DNA of 64,000 nt, from contig NZ_LT907842.1 of the NCBI RefSeq assembly GCF_900215245.1, forward strand, positions 3,534,001 to 3,598,000, in the 5' to 3' direction. Of the stretch, positions 55,501-63,941 are shown piece by piece. Both the position numbers and the translations under genes were made by a program. Each line of letters begins with the position of its first letter. Within the stretch, counting starts at the first letter, position 1. Source of the DNA: Pseudomonas fluorescens. Lineage in GTDB: Bacteria > Pseudomonadota > Gammaproteobacteria > Pseudomonadales > Pseudomonadaceae. The notes under the pieces are model-generated. The model searched no databases. It saw only the letters and a program-made list of their open reading frames with translations, and was not told the DNA's origin.

Positions 55501-55608
55501 GCGCCGTACATAGCGCGGCCTGGGTTTATTTTTGGGTAAAGGCGCTGGGTCCGAACTGCCGTGTAGTTTCGCAGCCTTGCTCGATTCGGTTTGCCACAGT
55601 GCGCCCAT
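52519..55608 (-). CDS. Class A penicillin-binding-protein-like, GT51 plus transpeptidase
   Basis: A 1029-residue membrane protein, start ATG 55608 (MGALWQTESSKAAKL) with AAGGA 10 nt upstream; the ORF extends further but without support. One TM helix (about 36-57, VRRLFGLIGLMALIALGF). The GT51-like domain has FIENRDLLD and GGSTLATQLEK, variants of the usual EDxxF and GGSTIxQQ boxes. The transpeptidase motifs are intact: GSTAK (SxxK), ESINLPF (SxN) and GGKTGTGDN (KTG). A distinctive insert of about 250 residues lies between SxN and KTG. P. aeruginosa has, as I recall, a similar gene near this locus (PA0788). Probably peptidoglycan synthesis, possibly with altered glycosyltransfer. Confidence 0.85.
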   Translation of the reverse strand: MGALWQTESSKAAKLHGSSDPAPLPKNKPRPRYVRRLFGLIGLMALIALGFAAAKEMRTSRLQAQQLSRLAHDLTYQLQPGPSTAMVYPGAGPFDRRLGYSDLNTFLPRLLKRGYVIQSQVQFSPALMNYAEHGLFVPYPEKIQAGLTLTDCRALPLYQFEYPQQLYSSFAAIPPLVVNSLLFIENRDLLDPAQPQANPAVDWPRFAKAAWSQAARVLHLPGQSAGGSTLATQLEKYRHSPDGLTLSGSEKLRQMFSAGVRAYQAGPDTLVARQNIVRDYLNSVPLSAVPGHGEVHGLAEGLRVWYGADFKQVNQALSGSETDAPHLAQRGLALRQVLSLMIAQRRPSHYLANGRAELAQLTDSHLRLLGQSAVIDSALLNAALASHVTYRDWQQQPTLQPIDTNKGISVARSRVAALLNRPLYDLDRLDLSATSTLQAELQTQATDYLKQLADPVFAGSMGLLGERLLTPASTPQVRYSFTLFELTPDGSRVRVQTDNTDQPFDINEGSKLELGSTAKLRVLTTYLQIISELHDRYGTLTPAALKKVDIADQDRISRWAVDYLIQTPDKSLAHLLDAALDRTYSASPNEGFFTGGGLHHFHNFRNEDNGRSPSLRDALRESINLPFIRLMRDLERYVTYAGPNNSAQLLKDDDDPRRQEYLAKFADREGTTFLLKFWKKYQKKDTQARLETFLDGLHPTAIRLAAVHRYLFPEANQDTFNRFVRSHLVSAKTSEKLTDERLQRLYKDYGPGTYDLPDQGYIAKVHPLDLWLLGYLLNHADASLAEVVKASQFERQEVYSWLFKSRHQRARDSRIRTMLEIEAFLDIHQRWQAVGYPFDHLVPSLATAIGSSGDRPAALAELMGIILNDGVRGKVLRIDSLHFADDTPYETRVVNNPEPGKRVMPSEVATALRGALSQVVDAGTAKRVSGSFKLADGTPLAMGGKTGTGDNRIEAIGAGGRVISSKAINRTATFVFYIGDRHFGTLTAFVPGSSAQNFKFTSALPVQVLKGMAPILLPYLQPGSQTLCR

Positions 55609-56031
55609 AGTCGATTGATCCTTAACGCAGATTGATCGGACTTGCCTGAAGCTTAGTCGCTGGGGGCGGGGTGTGAGGGATTTGTGTGTGGGTGGCACGC
55701 GCGCGTGTTGTGGTCAGCTGCGTTGATGTGCAGGGCGGGCCCGCTCGCCGCACAAAGGCATTTTCCAGGGAGGCGCGCCGCGACGTTTTGTCGCCCGTTG
55801 CAGGTCATATGCTCCTGTAAAATGCCCTGTTGACCGGCGCATCCCCTAAATTAGATGGTTTTTATAGTGAAAGACCCTGGTCCGAGCTTTTTATACTGCA
55901 TGCCCCGCTGATCTTGCCTGGCAAGAAGGGCCCGTCCATGAGGCGGCCCGGTTTCGACCAGGGCGCAGGCTTACCGGCCAGCCCCTGGAAACTCGACGGA
56001 CAAACCAATAACAAAATGAGGTTGTACCCTT
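55609..56031. promoter_or_regulatory. 423-bp divergent region of the PBP-like and permease genes
   Basis: No gene seen. It includes TCTTGCC-T-GGCAAGA (55912-55926), a 7-bp dyad that could be an operator, and TATACT (55892-55897), a plausible -10 for the permease. The ribosome-binding site (GAGG) lies about 10 nt before 56032. A GGGCCCGCTCGCCGC half resembling a REP remnant occurs near 55737. Confidence 0.45.
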
Positions 56032-57444
56032 ATGCCAGTCGGCAACCCACTGCCCCATGGCGAGACCGCTCAAGGCGGCCCGCTCAAACGCGAACTCGGT
56101 GAACGGCATATTCGCCTGATGGCCCTTGGTGCCTGTATCGGTGTCGGCCTGTTCCTGGGTTCGGCCAAGGCCATTGAAATGGCCGGCCCGGCGATCATGC
56201 TGTCCTACATCATCGGCGGCCTGGCCATTCTGGTGATCATGCGTGCGCTCGGCGAAATGGCGGTGCACAACCCCGTCGCCGGTTCGTTCAGCCGCTATGC
56301 CCAGGATTACCTCGGCCCGTTGGCGGGCTTCCTCACCGGCTGGAATTACTGGTTCCTGTGGTTGGTCACCTGCGTCGCGGAAATTACCGCCGTCGCCGTC
56401 TACATGGGCGTGTGGTTCCCCGACACCCCGCGCTGGATCTGGGCCCTGGCGGCGCTGATCAGCATGGGCACCATCAACCTGATTGCGGTCAAGGCCTTCG
56501 GTGAGTTCGAATTCTGGTTCGCGCTGATCAAGATCGTCACGATCATTGCCATGGTCATCGGTGGCGTCGGCATCATCGCGTTCGGCTTCGGCAACGACGG
56601 GGTGGCGCTGGGTATCTCCAACCTGTGGGCCCACGGCGGCTTTATGCCCAACGGCGTGCAAGGCGTGTTGATGTCGCTGCAGATGGTGATGTTCGCGTAC
56701 CTGGGCGTGGAAATGATCGGCCTCACCGCCGGTGAAGCGAAGAACCCGCAGAAGACCATCCCCAGTGCCATCGGCTCGGTGTTCTGGCGCATCCTGCTGT
56801 TCTATGTGGGCGCGCTGTTCGTGATTCTGTCGATCTACCCATGGAACGAAATCGGCACCCAGGGCAGCCCGTTCGTGATGACCTTCGAGCGCCTGGGCAT
56901 CAAGACCGCCGCCGGCATCATCAACTTCGTGGTGATTACCGCCGCGCTGTCGTCGTGCAACGGCGGCATTTTCAGCACCGGGCGCATGCTCTACAGCCTG
57001 GCGCAGAACGGCCAGGCCCCGGCCACCTTCGCCACCACCTCAAGCAACGGCGTGCCGCGCAAGGCGCTGCTGCTGTCGATCTTCGTGCTGTTGCTGGGCG
57101 TGCTGCTCAACTACATGGTTCCGGAAAAAGTCTTTGTGTGGGTGACCTCCATCGCTACCTTCGGCGCGATCTGGACCTGGCTGATGATCCTGCTGGCCCA
57201 GCTCAAATTCCGTAAGAGCCTGAGCCCGGCCGAACAGAAAGCGCTGAAATATCGCATGTGGCTGTACCCGGTCAGTTCGTACCTGGCGCTGGCATTCCTG
57301 GTGCTGGTGGTGGGGCTGATGGCGTATTTCCCGGACACGCGGGTTGCGCTGTACGTGGGCCCGGTATTCCTGGTGCTGCTGACGGTGCTGTTCTACGTGT
57401 TCAAGTTGCAGCCGAGCAATGCCGGGGTGCGCGCTCAAGCCTGA
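56032..57444 (+). CDS. Amino-acid permease (APC/AAT family, ProY-like)
   Basis: A 470-residue permease with twelve TM helices. The N-terminal signature LKRELGERHIRLMALGACIGVGLFLGSAKAIEMAGP (split over residues 18-52) with the G-A-C-I-G-x-G-L-F helix-break motif, and the conserved AVHNPVAGSFSRYA and YLGVEMIGLTAGEAKNP boxes are typical of the amino-acid transporter family. P. aeruginosa has a similar permease in this neighbourhood (PA0789). Substrate probably proline, GABA or a similar neutral amino acid; not resolvable here. Confidence 0.92.
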   Translation: MPVGNPLPHGETAQGGPLKRELGERHIRLMALGACIGVGLFLGSAKAIEMAGPAIMLSYIIGGLAILVIMRALGEMAVHNPVAGSFSRYAQDYLGPLAGFLTGWNYWFLWLVTCVAEITAVAVYMGVWFPDTPRWIWALAALISMGTINLIAVKAFGEFEFWFALIKIVTIIAMVIGGVGIIAFGFGNDGVALGISNLWAHGGFMPNGVQGVLMSLQMVMFAYLGVEMIGLTAGEAKNPQKTIPSAIGSVFWRILLFYVGALFVILSIYPWNEIGTQGSPFVMTFERLGIKTAAGIINFVVITAALSSCNGGIFSTGRMLYSLAQNGQAPATFATTSSNGVPRKALLLSIFVLLLGVLLNYMVPEKVFVWVTSIATFGAIWTWLMILLAQLKFRKSLSPAEQKALKYRMWLYPVSSYLALAFLVLVVGLMAYFPDTRVALYVGPVFLVLLTVLFYVFKLQPSNAGVRAQA

Positions 57445-57464
57445 CCGCTGAGCACTCAATCAAT

Positions 57465-57509
57465 AGCCACTTAACAGAAAGCCACTTAACAGAAAGCTAC
57501 TTAACAAAA
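57465..57509 (+). repeat. Three tandem 15-bp repeats before a terminator
   Basis: AGCCACTTAACAGAA occurs twice exactly (57465-57479, 57480-57494) and then as AGCTACTTAACAAAA (57495-57509), which merges with the terminator stem. In the convergent opgC-type reading frame's 3' flank it gives repeated TTCTGTTAAGTGGCT. Possibly slippage-derived. Confidence 0.85.
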
Positions 57510-57536
57510 AGCCCCTTGATCGGGGCTTTTTGTTTT
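57506..57536. terminator. Bidirectional terminator of permease and acyltransferase genes
   Basis: AAAAAGCCCC (57506-57515) and GGGGCTTTTTG (57522-57532) pair around TTGATC, with A-run upstream and T-run downstream. It lies between the two convergent stops and can serve both. Confidence 0.9.
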
Positions 57537-58661
57537 TCAGGCGGTAGCCCCGTGGGGCGCTTGGCTCAGGCGTTTGTTGAACGCCAGCCAGGCCCCCAGC
57601 GCGGCCATCAGTGCAGCCCCCATCAGCGCGGTGAAAATCTGCACGGCAAAGGCATCGCCAGCCAGGGCGTTGATCATGTCCGCCAACGGTGCCAACAGTA
57701 CGCCCAGGCAGAATACTTCCAGCGAGTAACGTCCCATCCGGCAGGTCTGCTGTGCCAGCCAGTTTTGCGTCCAGGCGCGCCCCGGCAACAGTTTGGCGGT
57801 GACGTAGGCCAGGGCCAGGAAGTGCAGCAGACGCACGGGTGACAGGTCGGTCTTGCTGATCGGATACAGCAGGTCGCTCAAGGCTGACGGCATCAGCGCA
57901 TCGTGTATGTCGGGCCAGCGCCAGCCGATCGTGATGACGCCGGCGACCAGCACATAGGCCGCCGCCGCCACAAACAATGGCTGACGCAGCAGCGGCCGGT
58001 TGTCCTGTGGCCGTGGGCGTTGCGCGTAAATGGCCGCCGCGCCGCCCAGCACGAACAGCAACTGCCAGGTCACGGGGTTGAAGTACCACACACCGTCGGC
58101 AATCGCTGCCAGGTTCCAGCCCAGATGCGGCGCCAGCAGGTAGACCGCCAGCGACACCGCGACCACCGCCCAGGTGTGACGCAGCAGCGAGGGCAGCACC
58201 AGCGGCAGGCCGGCGAGCAACACGATATACAGCGGCAACGGGTCCATCAGGTTCGGCTTGAAGCGCAGCAGCAATTCATCCACCAACGCTTGCTGCGGGT
58301 GCGTCACGAAGTGGGTCAGGCCCATCTCCTCGACCAGGTCGCGGGTTTCTACATGGTTGTTGGCGAAGAACACAATGCCCATCAACATCGCGAGCAGGAA
58401 GATGTGCACCACGTACAACACCCACGTGCGCCGCAGGATCTTCAGGCTGGCCATCCAGTAACCTTCGCGCTGCAGGACCTTGCCGTAGGCCAGCACCGAG
58501 GCGTAGCCGGCCAGAAACACGAACACTTCAGCTGCGTCGCTGAAGCCGATATTGCGCAGGGTAATCTGGCCGAGAGGATTGTGGGGGACGTGATCCCAGA
58601 ATATGAAGATCAACGCCAGGCCCCGAAAAAAATCGATGCGCGGGTCGCGTCCGTTCAGCAT
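57537..58661 (-). CDS. OpgC-domain acyltransferase-type membrane protein
   Basis: A 374-residue polytopic protein with about ten TM helices. The N-terminus MLNGRDPRIDFFRGLALIFIFWDHVPHNPLG has the acyltransferase-3/OpgC signature R-x-D-x-x-R-G with a downstream His. In OpgC this activity succinylates periplasmic glucans; the substrate here is not proven. TM segments match that family (for example RTWVLYVVHIFLLAMLMGIVFF). Its stop lies on the terminator shared with the permease. Confidence 0.88.
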   Translation of the reverse strand: MLNGRDPRIDFFRGLALIFIFWDHVPHNPLGQITLRNIGFSDAAEVFVFLAGYASVLAYGKVLQREGYWMASLKILRRTWVLYVVHIFLLAMLMGIVFFANNHVETRDLVEEMGLTHFVTHPQQALVDELLLRFKPNLMDPLPLYIVLLAGLPLVLPSLLRHTWAVVAVSLAVYLLAPHLGWNLAAIADGVWYFNPVTWQLLFVLGGAAAIYAQRPRPQDNRPLLRQPLFVAAAAYVLVAGVITIGWRWPDIHDALMPSALSDLLYPISKTDLSPVRLLHFLALAYVTAKLLPGRAWTQNWLAQQTCRMGRYSLEVFCLGVLLAPLADMINALAGDAFAVQIFTALMGAALMAALGAWLAFNKRLSQAPHGATA

Positions 58662-58793
58662 GGCAGCGGGCTCTTGAACAAATAGTTTAGTAATGACCGG
58701 CGTGCGAGCAGGTTATCGCACGCCGCACGTCGGGCGGGCGCAGGTTGGCGGTATTTGTAAGCAATTGCAAAGGCTGGGTATTACTGAATGTCT

Positions 58794-59090
58794 CTAGACA
58801 TCAATGACCACCAAGGTGCCGTGGCTACCGGCAAGTACGGCATGCGCGGTGCCGGCTTCCACGAGGTACATCTGGCCGGCACCCACGCATATTTCGTGAT
58901 GGCCGATGCTCAGGCGCAACTGGCCGCTGACCACCAGCAGCCCTTCGTTGTAAGTGTGGGTTTCTTCTTCGTAGGCCTGTTCATCCATGCGCAGCACTTT
59001 GATCCGCGCCGCGCCGACCTGGCCGAGGCGCGTGGATTTCCAGCTGTCAGGCAGTTGCGCGGCGATGGCGGCGAAGTCCAATAACGGCAT
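58794..59090 (-). CDS. Small cupin-domain protein
   Basis: A 98-residue single-domain cupin, start ATG 59090 (MPLLDFAAIAAQLPDSW) with AAGGAGA upstream; the longer frame (59186) was rejected. The beta-barrel is seen in ETHTYNEGLLVVSGQLRLSIGHHEICVGAGQMYLVEAGTAHAVLAGSHGTLVVID (broken at about residue 60 when quoted in full). Cupin motif 1 is H-x-Y-N-E, with one His and one Glu ligand; motif 2 has G-T-A-H. A small metal-binding regulator or enzyme; function unknown. Confidence 0.85.
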   Translation of the reverse strand: MPLLDFAAIAAQLPDSWKSTRLGQVGAARIKVLRMDEQAYEEETHTYNEGLLVVSGQLRLSIGHHEICVGAGQMYLVEAGTAHAVLAGSHGTLVVIDV

Positions 59091-59157
59091 GATGAATCTC
59101 CTTGTTTCAACGATGCCGTCGGTGGTCCGGTTCAGCGCACAGAGGGTTGTTTGCCGA

Positions 59158-60777
59158 TCAGGCAGCCGCGACGTCATTGGCCTCAAAACTGTCCGCCCGC
59201 GCCATCTGCCACATGCGCGAATAGAACTCGCCGTTCACTTCACCCGTGAGCAATTCACCGGGCTTGAGGAACACATGCAGCTGCGAGAACAGTTTGATTT
59301 CAGTCGCGGACATGCGGCGCACCAAATGCTTGGCCGACAGCTGCGCCGGATGGTCCAGGCCGGCCGCCGCGAGCATTTCCGCCAGGGCCTTGAGGGTGTT
59401 GCGGTGGAAGTTGAACACGCGTTGGGCCTTGTCCGGCACTACCAGGGCGCGCTGGCGCAACGGGTCCTGGGTGGCGACGCCGGTCGGGCATTTGTTGGTG
59501 TGGCAGCTTTGTGACTGGATACAGCCGATGGCGAACATGAAGCCGCGTGCCGAGTTGGCCCAGTCGGCGCCGATAGCCAGGACGCTGGCGATATCGAACG
59601 CACTGACGATCTTGCCGCTGGCGCCGAGTTTGATCTTGTCGCGCAGATTCAGGCCGACCAGGGTGTTGTGCACAAACAGCAGGCCTTCACGCAGCGGCAC
59701 GCCGATATGGTCGGTGAACTCCACGGGCGCGGCGCCGGTGCCACCTTCCTTGCCGTCGACCACGATAAAGTCCGGGAGAATGCCGGTTTCCAGCATGGCC
59801 TTGGCAATCCCCATGAACTCCCACGGGTGGCCCAGGCAGAACTTGAAACCCACCGGCTTGCCGCCGGACAGTTCACGCAACTGGGCGATGAACTGCATCA
59901 TTTCAATCGGCGTGGAAAAGGCACTGTGGCGCGACGGCGAGACGCAGTCCTCGCCCATCAGAATGCCGCGGGTGTCGGCGATTTCCTGGGTGACTTTGTG
60001 CTTGGGCAGGATCCCGCCATGGCCGGGTTTGGCGCCTTGGCTCATCTTGATTTCGATCATGCGCACTTGCGGGTTTTGCGCTTGTACGGCGAAGCGTTCC
60101 GGGTCGAAGCGGCCGTCGCTGGTGCGGCAGCCGAAGTAGCCGCTGCCCAGTTCCCAGGTCAGGTCGCCGCCGTTTTCGCGGTGGTAGGGGCTGATGCTGC
60201 CTTCGCCGGTGTCATGGGCGAAGTTGCCGAGCTTGGCGCCCTGGTTCAACGCGCGAATAGCGTTGGCGCTCAGGGACCCGAAGCTCATGGCCGAGATGTT
60301 GAACACCGACGCCGAGTACGGCTGCTTGCATTGCGGGCCGCCGACCATCACGCGAAAAGCGCTCGGGTCACTCAGCGGCGCAGGGCGCATGGAGTGGCCG
60401 ATAAATTCGAAACCCGACTGGTATACGTCGATCAAGGTGCCGAAGGGTTTGTCGGCGGTTTCGTTCTTGGCGCGCGAGTAAACCAGCGAGCGCTGGGCCC
60501 GGGAGAAGGGCAGGGCGTCGCTGTCGGACTCCAGCAGGTACTGGCGGATTTCCGGGCGGATGGCTTCTACCAGGTAACGGATATTGCCCAGGATCGGGTA
60601 GTTGCGGCGCACCGCATGGGGGCTTTGCAGCAGGTCGAAAATCCCGATCAGGCTGAGAATGCCGGTGACCACGGTGATCGGCCACAGCCAGTCATGTTCG
60701 ATAAAGGGCAGGCTGGCGAGGGTAAAAATGACGCACACGGCAAAGAAGGCGTAACGGCTTAGTAACGACAGGCTCAT
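59158..60777 (-). CDS. FMN-binding glutamate-synthase-like protein
   Basis: A 539-residue protein with one or two N-terminal TM helices (about 8-45, FFAVCVIFTLASLPFI) and a C-terminal glutamate-synthase (GltB central/FMN) domain. It has ISAMSFGSLSANAIRALNQGAK, KMSQGAKPGHGG, and IVVDGKEGGTGAAP for FMN and 2-oxoglutarate binding. CIQSQSCHTNKCPTG is the 3Fe-4S cluster motif (C-x5-C-x4-C). It has no glutaminase domain. Such membrane-anchored proteins are common but of unknown reaction. Confidence 0.92.
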   Translation of the reverse strand: MSLSLLSRYAFFAVCVIFTLASLPFIEHDWLWPITVVTGILSLIGIFDLLQSPHAVRRNYPILGNIRYLVEAIRPEIRQYLLESDSDALPFSRAQRSLVYSRAKNETADKPFGTLIDVYQSGFEFIGHSMRPAPLSDPSAFRVMVGGPQCKQPYSASVFNISAMSFGSLSANAIRALNQGAKLGNFAHDTGEGSISPYHRENGGDLTWELGSGYFGCRTSDGRFDPERFAVQAQNPQVRMIEIKMSQGAKPGHGGILPKHKVTQEIADTRGILMGEDCVSPSRHSAFSTPIEMMQFIAQLRELSGGKPVGFKFCLGHPWEFMGIAKAMLETGILPDFIVVDGKEGGTGAAPVEFTDHIGVPLREGLLFVHNTLVGLNLRDKIKLGASGKIVSAFDIASVLAIGADWANSARGFMFAIGCIQSQSCHTNKCPTGVATQDPLRQRALVVPDKAQRVFNFHRNTLKALAEMLAAAGLDHPAQLSAKHLVRRMSATEIKLFSQLHVFLKPGELLTGEVNGEFYSRMWQMARADSFEANDVAAA

Positions 60778-60805
60778 ACGGGTTTCCTTGGTTCGGACTC
60801 ATCGG

Positions 60806-61570
60806 CTAGGCGTTTTGCGCCTGAAGAAAGATCGAGAACAGCTCCGACTGGGATTTGATCCCTAGCTTGCTGTACATGTGTTTCTTATGGACTTTCACGG
60901 TTTCAACAGAGATTTCCAGCTTACGGGCGATTTCTTTGCTTGAGCAACCGCTGAGCATCAAGCGGCCCACATCCAGCTCACGGGCGGTCAGTTGCGCGCC
61001 CCACTCATCATTCTGCACCGGCGGCTGCGGTGCGCTGACCTGGTTGAGTTCAAAGGGCAGGCGCTGGCGCAGCAGACTCAATACCCAGGGTTGGATCAAC
61101 GACAGCAAGGCGATTTGCTGCGGGTCAAAACGCTGCTTTGAACCCAGGGACAGGCACAGGGTACGCCCGTCCGGCAGTTGGCAATTGAACTGGATTTCAT
61201 CGGCCACCACGTTCAGGCGGAAGTAACGCTGGTAATACTCGGTGAGTTCGAAATGCTCCGGCGCCACTTCAGCCAGGCGAAACAGACCGGTGCGCGACTG
61301 CTCGCGGCTGGCGATGTAGAAGGGGTCGAGCAGGTACAGGCCGTTCAGGTAATCCTGGAACAGACGGTCCGGCGTGCCATCGGCGCCCGGGCATTCGGCG
61401 AACACCAACGGGCGATGCGCGCTGCTGAAGAGCAACACCACCCAGCTGTCGAACGGCACGTAGGCGTCGAGCAACCGCACCAGTTGGGTCCAGAAGTTGG
61501 CCTGGTCCAGGGCGTCTATCATTTGCCCCACCGAACGGTGCCAGGCGATGTCTTGCAGCGACATGCTCAT
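60806..61570 (-). CDS. LuxR-type transcriptional regulator
   Basis: A 254-residue regulator with a C-terminal LuxR helix-turn-helix (about 188-250): LTARELDVGRLMLSGCSSKEIARKLEISVETVKVHKKHMYSKLGIKSQSELF (quoted in pieces). An N-terminal domain of about 170 residues is not recognisable as autoinducer-binding or as a receiver. It lies 93 bp from, and divergent to, the nitrilase-type gene, so it is the likely regulator of that gene and the following permease. Confidence 0.9.
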   Translation of the reverse strand: MSMSLQDIAWHRSVGQMIDALDQANFWTQLVRLLDAYVPFDSWVVLLFSSAHRPLVFAECPGADGTPDRLFQDYLNGLYLLDPFYIASREQSRTGLFRLAEVAPEHFELTEYYQRYFRLNVVADEIQFNCQLPDGRTLCLSLGSKQRFDPQQIALLSLIQPWVLSLLRQRLPFELNQVSAPQPPVQNDEWGAQLTARELDVGRLMLSGCSSKEIARKLEISVETVKVHKKHMYSKLGIKSQSELFSIFLQAQNA

Positions 61571-61663
61571 TGATCTACCCCTATCGGGTTACCCCTGCCG
61601 CGTAATTCCCTGGCGGGGTGTGGCTGCGCATACTGCGGCACAGAGTGAGAACAAGGAATACCC

Positions 61664-62485
61664 ATGAAGGTCGAATTTGCCCAGTTGGCAGGCCGTGATA
61701 ACGGCACAGCTTACAACCTTGAGCGCGCCTTGGCGGCAATTGCTGCTTGCGCCGCCGATACACAACTGATCGTCTTCCCGGAAACCCACCTGATGGGCTT
61801 CCCGTCGGCCGAGACCGTGGCCGACATCGCCGAACCGGTGGCTGGCCCGACCGTGCAGGCCGTTATCCAGGCTGCCCGTGCACGCAATGTCAGCGTGGTC
61901 GTCGGCATGGCCGAGCGCGACGGCGGCCACTTCTACAACACCACGTTGCTGATCACGCCCGACGGCATTGCCCTGCGTTATCGCAAGAGCCACTTGTGGG
62001 CCTCGGATCGCGGCGTGTTCACCCCGGGCGATCGCTACGCCACCTGCTTGTGGAACGGCGTGCGCGTCGGCCTGTTGATCTGCTACGACATCGAGTTCCC
62101 GGAAACCGCCCGCGCCCTGGCGCAGTTGGGCGCCGAGTTGCTGATCGTCACCAACGGCAACATGGACCCGTATGGCCCCACGCACCGCACCGCGATCATG
62201 GCCCGTGCCCAGGAAAACCAGGCGTTTGCGCTGATGGTCAACCGGGTGGAAGAGGGTGATGGCGGCCTGTTGTTTGCCGGTGGCAGTGCGTTGGTCGACC
62301 CGCTTGGCACCTTGCTGTTCGAGGCCGGGCGCGAGGAAGGGCAATTTACCGTCGAGCTGGATCTCGACCAACTGGTGGCGGCTCGCAAGGACTACCGCTA
62401 CCTGGATGACCAGCGTTTGAAATTGCCGGGTGAGGTGATAACGCGCAGCGATGGGACGCGCGAGTTGTTGATTCCAACAGCCTGA
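61664..62485 (+). CDS. Carbon-nitrogen hydrolase (nitrilase superfamily)
   Basis: A 273-residue enzyme of the nitrilase/amidase superfamily. The catalytic triad is complete: E40 (VFPETHL), K108 (RYRKSHLW) and C140 (GLLICYDIEFPE). YGPTHRTAIMARAQENQAFALMVNRV is the typical C-terminal helix region. It should cleave a linear amide or carbamoyl compound in the cytoplasm. The next gene, an APC permease, and the divergent LuxR regulator suggest uptake and hydrolysis of an amine- or amide-type substrate. Confidence 0.93.
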   Translation: MKVEFAQLAGRDNGTAYNLERALAAIAACAADTQLIVFPETHLMGFPSAETVADIAEPVAGPTVQAVIQAARARNVSVVVGMAERDGGHFYNTTLLITPDGIALRYRKSHLWASDRGVFTPGDRYATCLWNGVRVGLLICYDIEFPETARALAQLGAELLIVTNGNMDPYGPTHRTAIMARAQENQAFALMVNRVEEGDGGLLFAGGSALVDPLGTLLFEAGREEGQFTVELDLDQLVAARKDYRYLDDQRLKLPGEVITRSDGTRELLIPTA

Positions 62486-62506
62486 TCGCTTTGAGGCGTC
62501 AGGTTG

Positions 62507-62530
62507 CTGTGGCGAGCCCGCTCGCCACAA
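62507..62530. repeat. Short REP-like palindrome
   Basis: TGTGGCGAGC-CCG-CTCGCCACA, a 9-10 bp dyad of the P. fluorescens TGTGGCGAG REP type, between the hydrolase and permease genes. Unlike the REPINs it is a single palindrome. Confidence 0.75.
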
Positions 62531-62615
62531 ACGCTGTTTGCACCTAACAAAAATGACCACCGCGTTACCCACTTCAGTTCTGCCATAAATCTAATAAATC
62601 AGCGGAGAATCGCTC

Positions 62616-63941
62616 ATGGCTCGTTTGCAACGCACCCTGTCGTTAGGGTCGGTGGTGCTATTTGGCATTGCCTATATGACGCCGATCATTGTGCTCGGCA
62701 CCTTCGGCATCCTCGCGCAATCCACCGCCGGCATGGTCCCCGCCGCCTACCTGGCCGCCCTGGTGGCGATGTTCTTTACCGCCATGAGTTACGGGCGTAT
62801 GGCCCAGGCATTTCCAGTTGCCGGTTCCGCCTACAGTTATGTGCGCAAGGCGATCAGCCCCAAGCTGGGTTTTATCGCCGGTTGGGCGGTATTGCTCGAC
62901 TATCTGTTTTTACCCATGGCCATCTGGCTGATCGGCGCGGCCTACCTCAATTCGGCGTTTCCTGCGGTGCCGCAGTGGGTCTGGGTTCTGGCGTTTATCG
63001 GCATCACCAGCGCGATCAATATCGTCGGGCTCAAGCTCGCCAACGGCATCAACGCCTTGCTGATGCTGGTGCAGTTTTTGGTGTTGATCGCGTTTGTTGC
63101 GCTGTGCATCCACTACATCGGCGGCAACCCCAGCCAGCCGCTGTGGACCCTCACGCCGTTCTTCAACGGCCAGATGCAACTGCCGCTGATCATGAGTGGC
63201 GCGGCCATTGCCTGCTATTCATTCCTGGGCTTTGACGCGGTCAGTACCCTCACCGAAGAAACCCGCGACCCGCGCCGCACTATCCCACGGGCGATCATGT
63301 TGATTACCTTGATCGGCGGGCTGATTTTTGTGGCGGTGTCCTACTTCGTGCAGATCGCTCATCCGTCGTTTGAATTCGCCAATGTGGATTCGGCCGCGTA
63401 TGAAATTGCGCGCAATATCGGCGGTGACGTGTTTGTGTCGATCTTCCTGATTGGCCTGATCGTCGGCCAGTTCGCCTCGGGGCTGTCGGCCCAGGCCAGT
63501 GGCTCGCGCTTGTTGTACGCCATGGGGCGCGACGGCGTGTTGCCCAAGTCGTTCTTTGGCACCTTGCATGCGCGCTTCGGCACGCCGGTCAACAGCATTC
63601 TATTGTGTGCGGTGGTGGCATTGCTGGCGTTGAAGCTGGATGTAACCACGTCCACTTCGTTCATCAACTTTGGCGCATTCCTGGCGTTCAGCCTGGTGAA
63701 CCTGTCGGTGATTTTTCACTACTGGATCGGCGCGAAAACCCGCGGTGTGCGTGAGTTGATCCTGTTCCTGCTGTTCCCGGCCATCGGCCTTGTGGCGGAT
63801 GTGTGGCTGATGGTCAGCCTCGATCACCTGGCGATTTACCTGGGCGCGGTGTGGTTGGCGATCGGCCTGGTTTACCTGGGGGTTCTCACCCGTGGCTTCT
63901 CGCAACAGCCGCCGGAAATGGACTTCCAGGAAACCGTATAG
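62616..63941 (+). CDS. APC-family permease (PuuP/PlaP-like)
   Basis: A 441-residue transporter with about twelve TM helices. The start MARLQRTLSLGSVVLFGIAYMTPIIV gives the polyamine/amino-acid permease arrangement; the conserved FLGFDAVSTLTEETRDPRRTIPRA loop (about 210-233) is the family box. It ends near the right edge, MDFQETV at 63941. Co-transcribed with the hydrolase gene, with a REP-like palindrome between them; probably imports its substrate. Confidence 0.9.
   Translation: MARLQRTLSLGSVVLFGIAYMTPIIVLGTFGILAQSTAGMVPAAYLAALVAMFFTAMSYGRMAQAFPVAGSAYSYVRKAISPKLGFIAGWAVLLDYLFLPMAIWLIGAAYLNSAFPAVPQWVWVLAFIGITSAINIVGLKLANGINALLMLVQFLVLIAFVALCIHYIGGNPSQPLWTLTPFFNGQMQLPLIMSGAAIACYSFLGFDAVSTLTEETRDPRRTIPRAIMLITLIGGLIFVAVSYFVQIAHPSFEFANVDSAAYEIARNIGGDVFVSIFLIGLIVGQFASGLSAQASGSRLLYAMGRDGVLPKSFFGTLHARFGTPVNSILLCAVVALLALKLDVTTSTSFINFGAFLAFSLVNLSVIFHYWIGAKTRGVRELILFLLFPAIGLVADVWLMVSLDHLAIYLGAVWLAIGLVYLGVLTRGFSQQPPEMDFQETV

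Noticed and set aside
59158..60777. Functional glutamate synthase large subunit
   Set aside because: It lacks the glutaminase domain and is membrane-anchored; only the FMN/FeS domain is shared.
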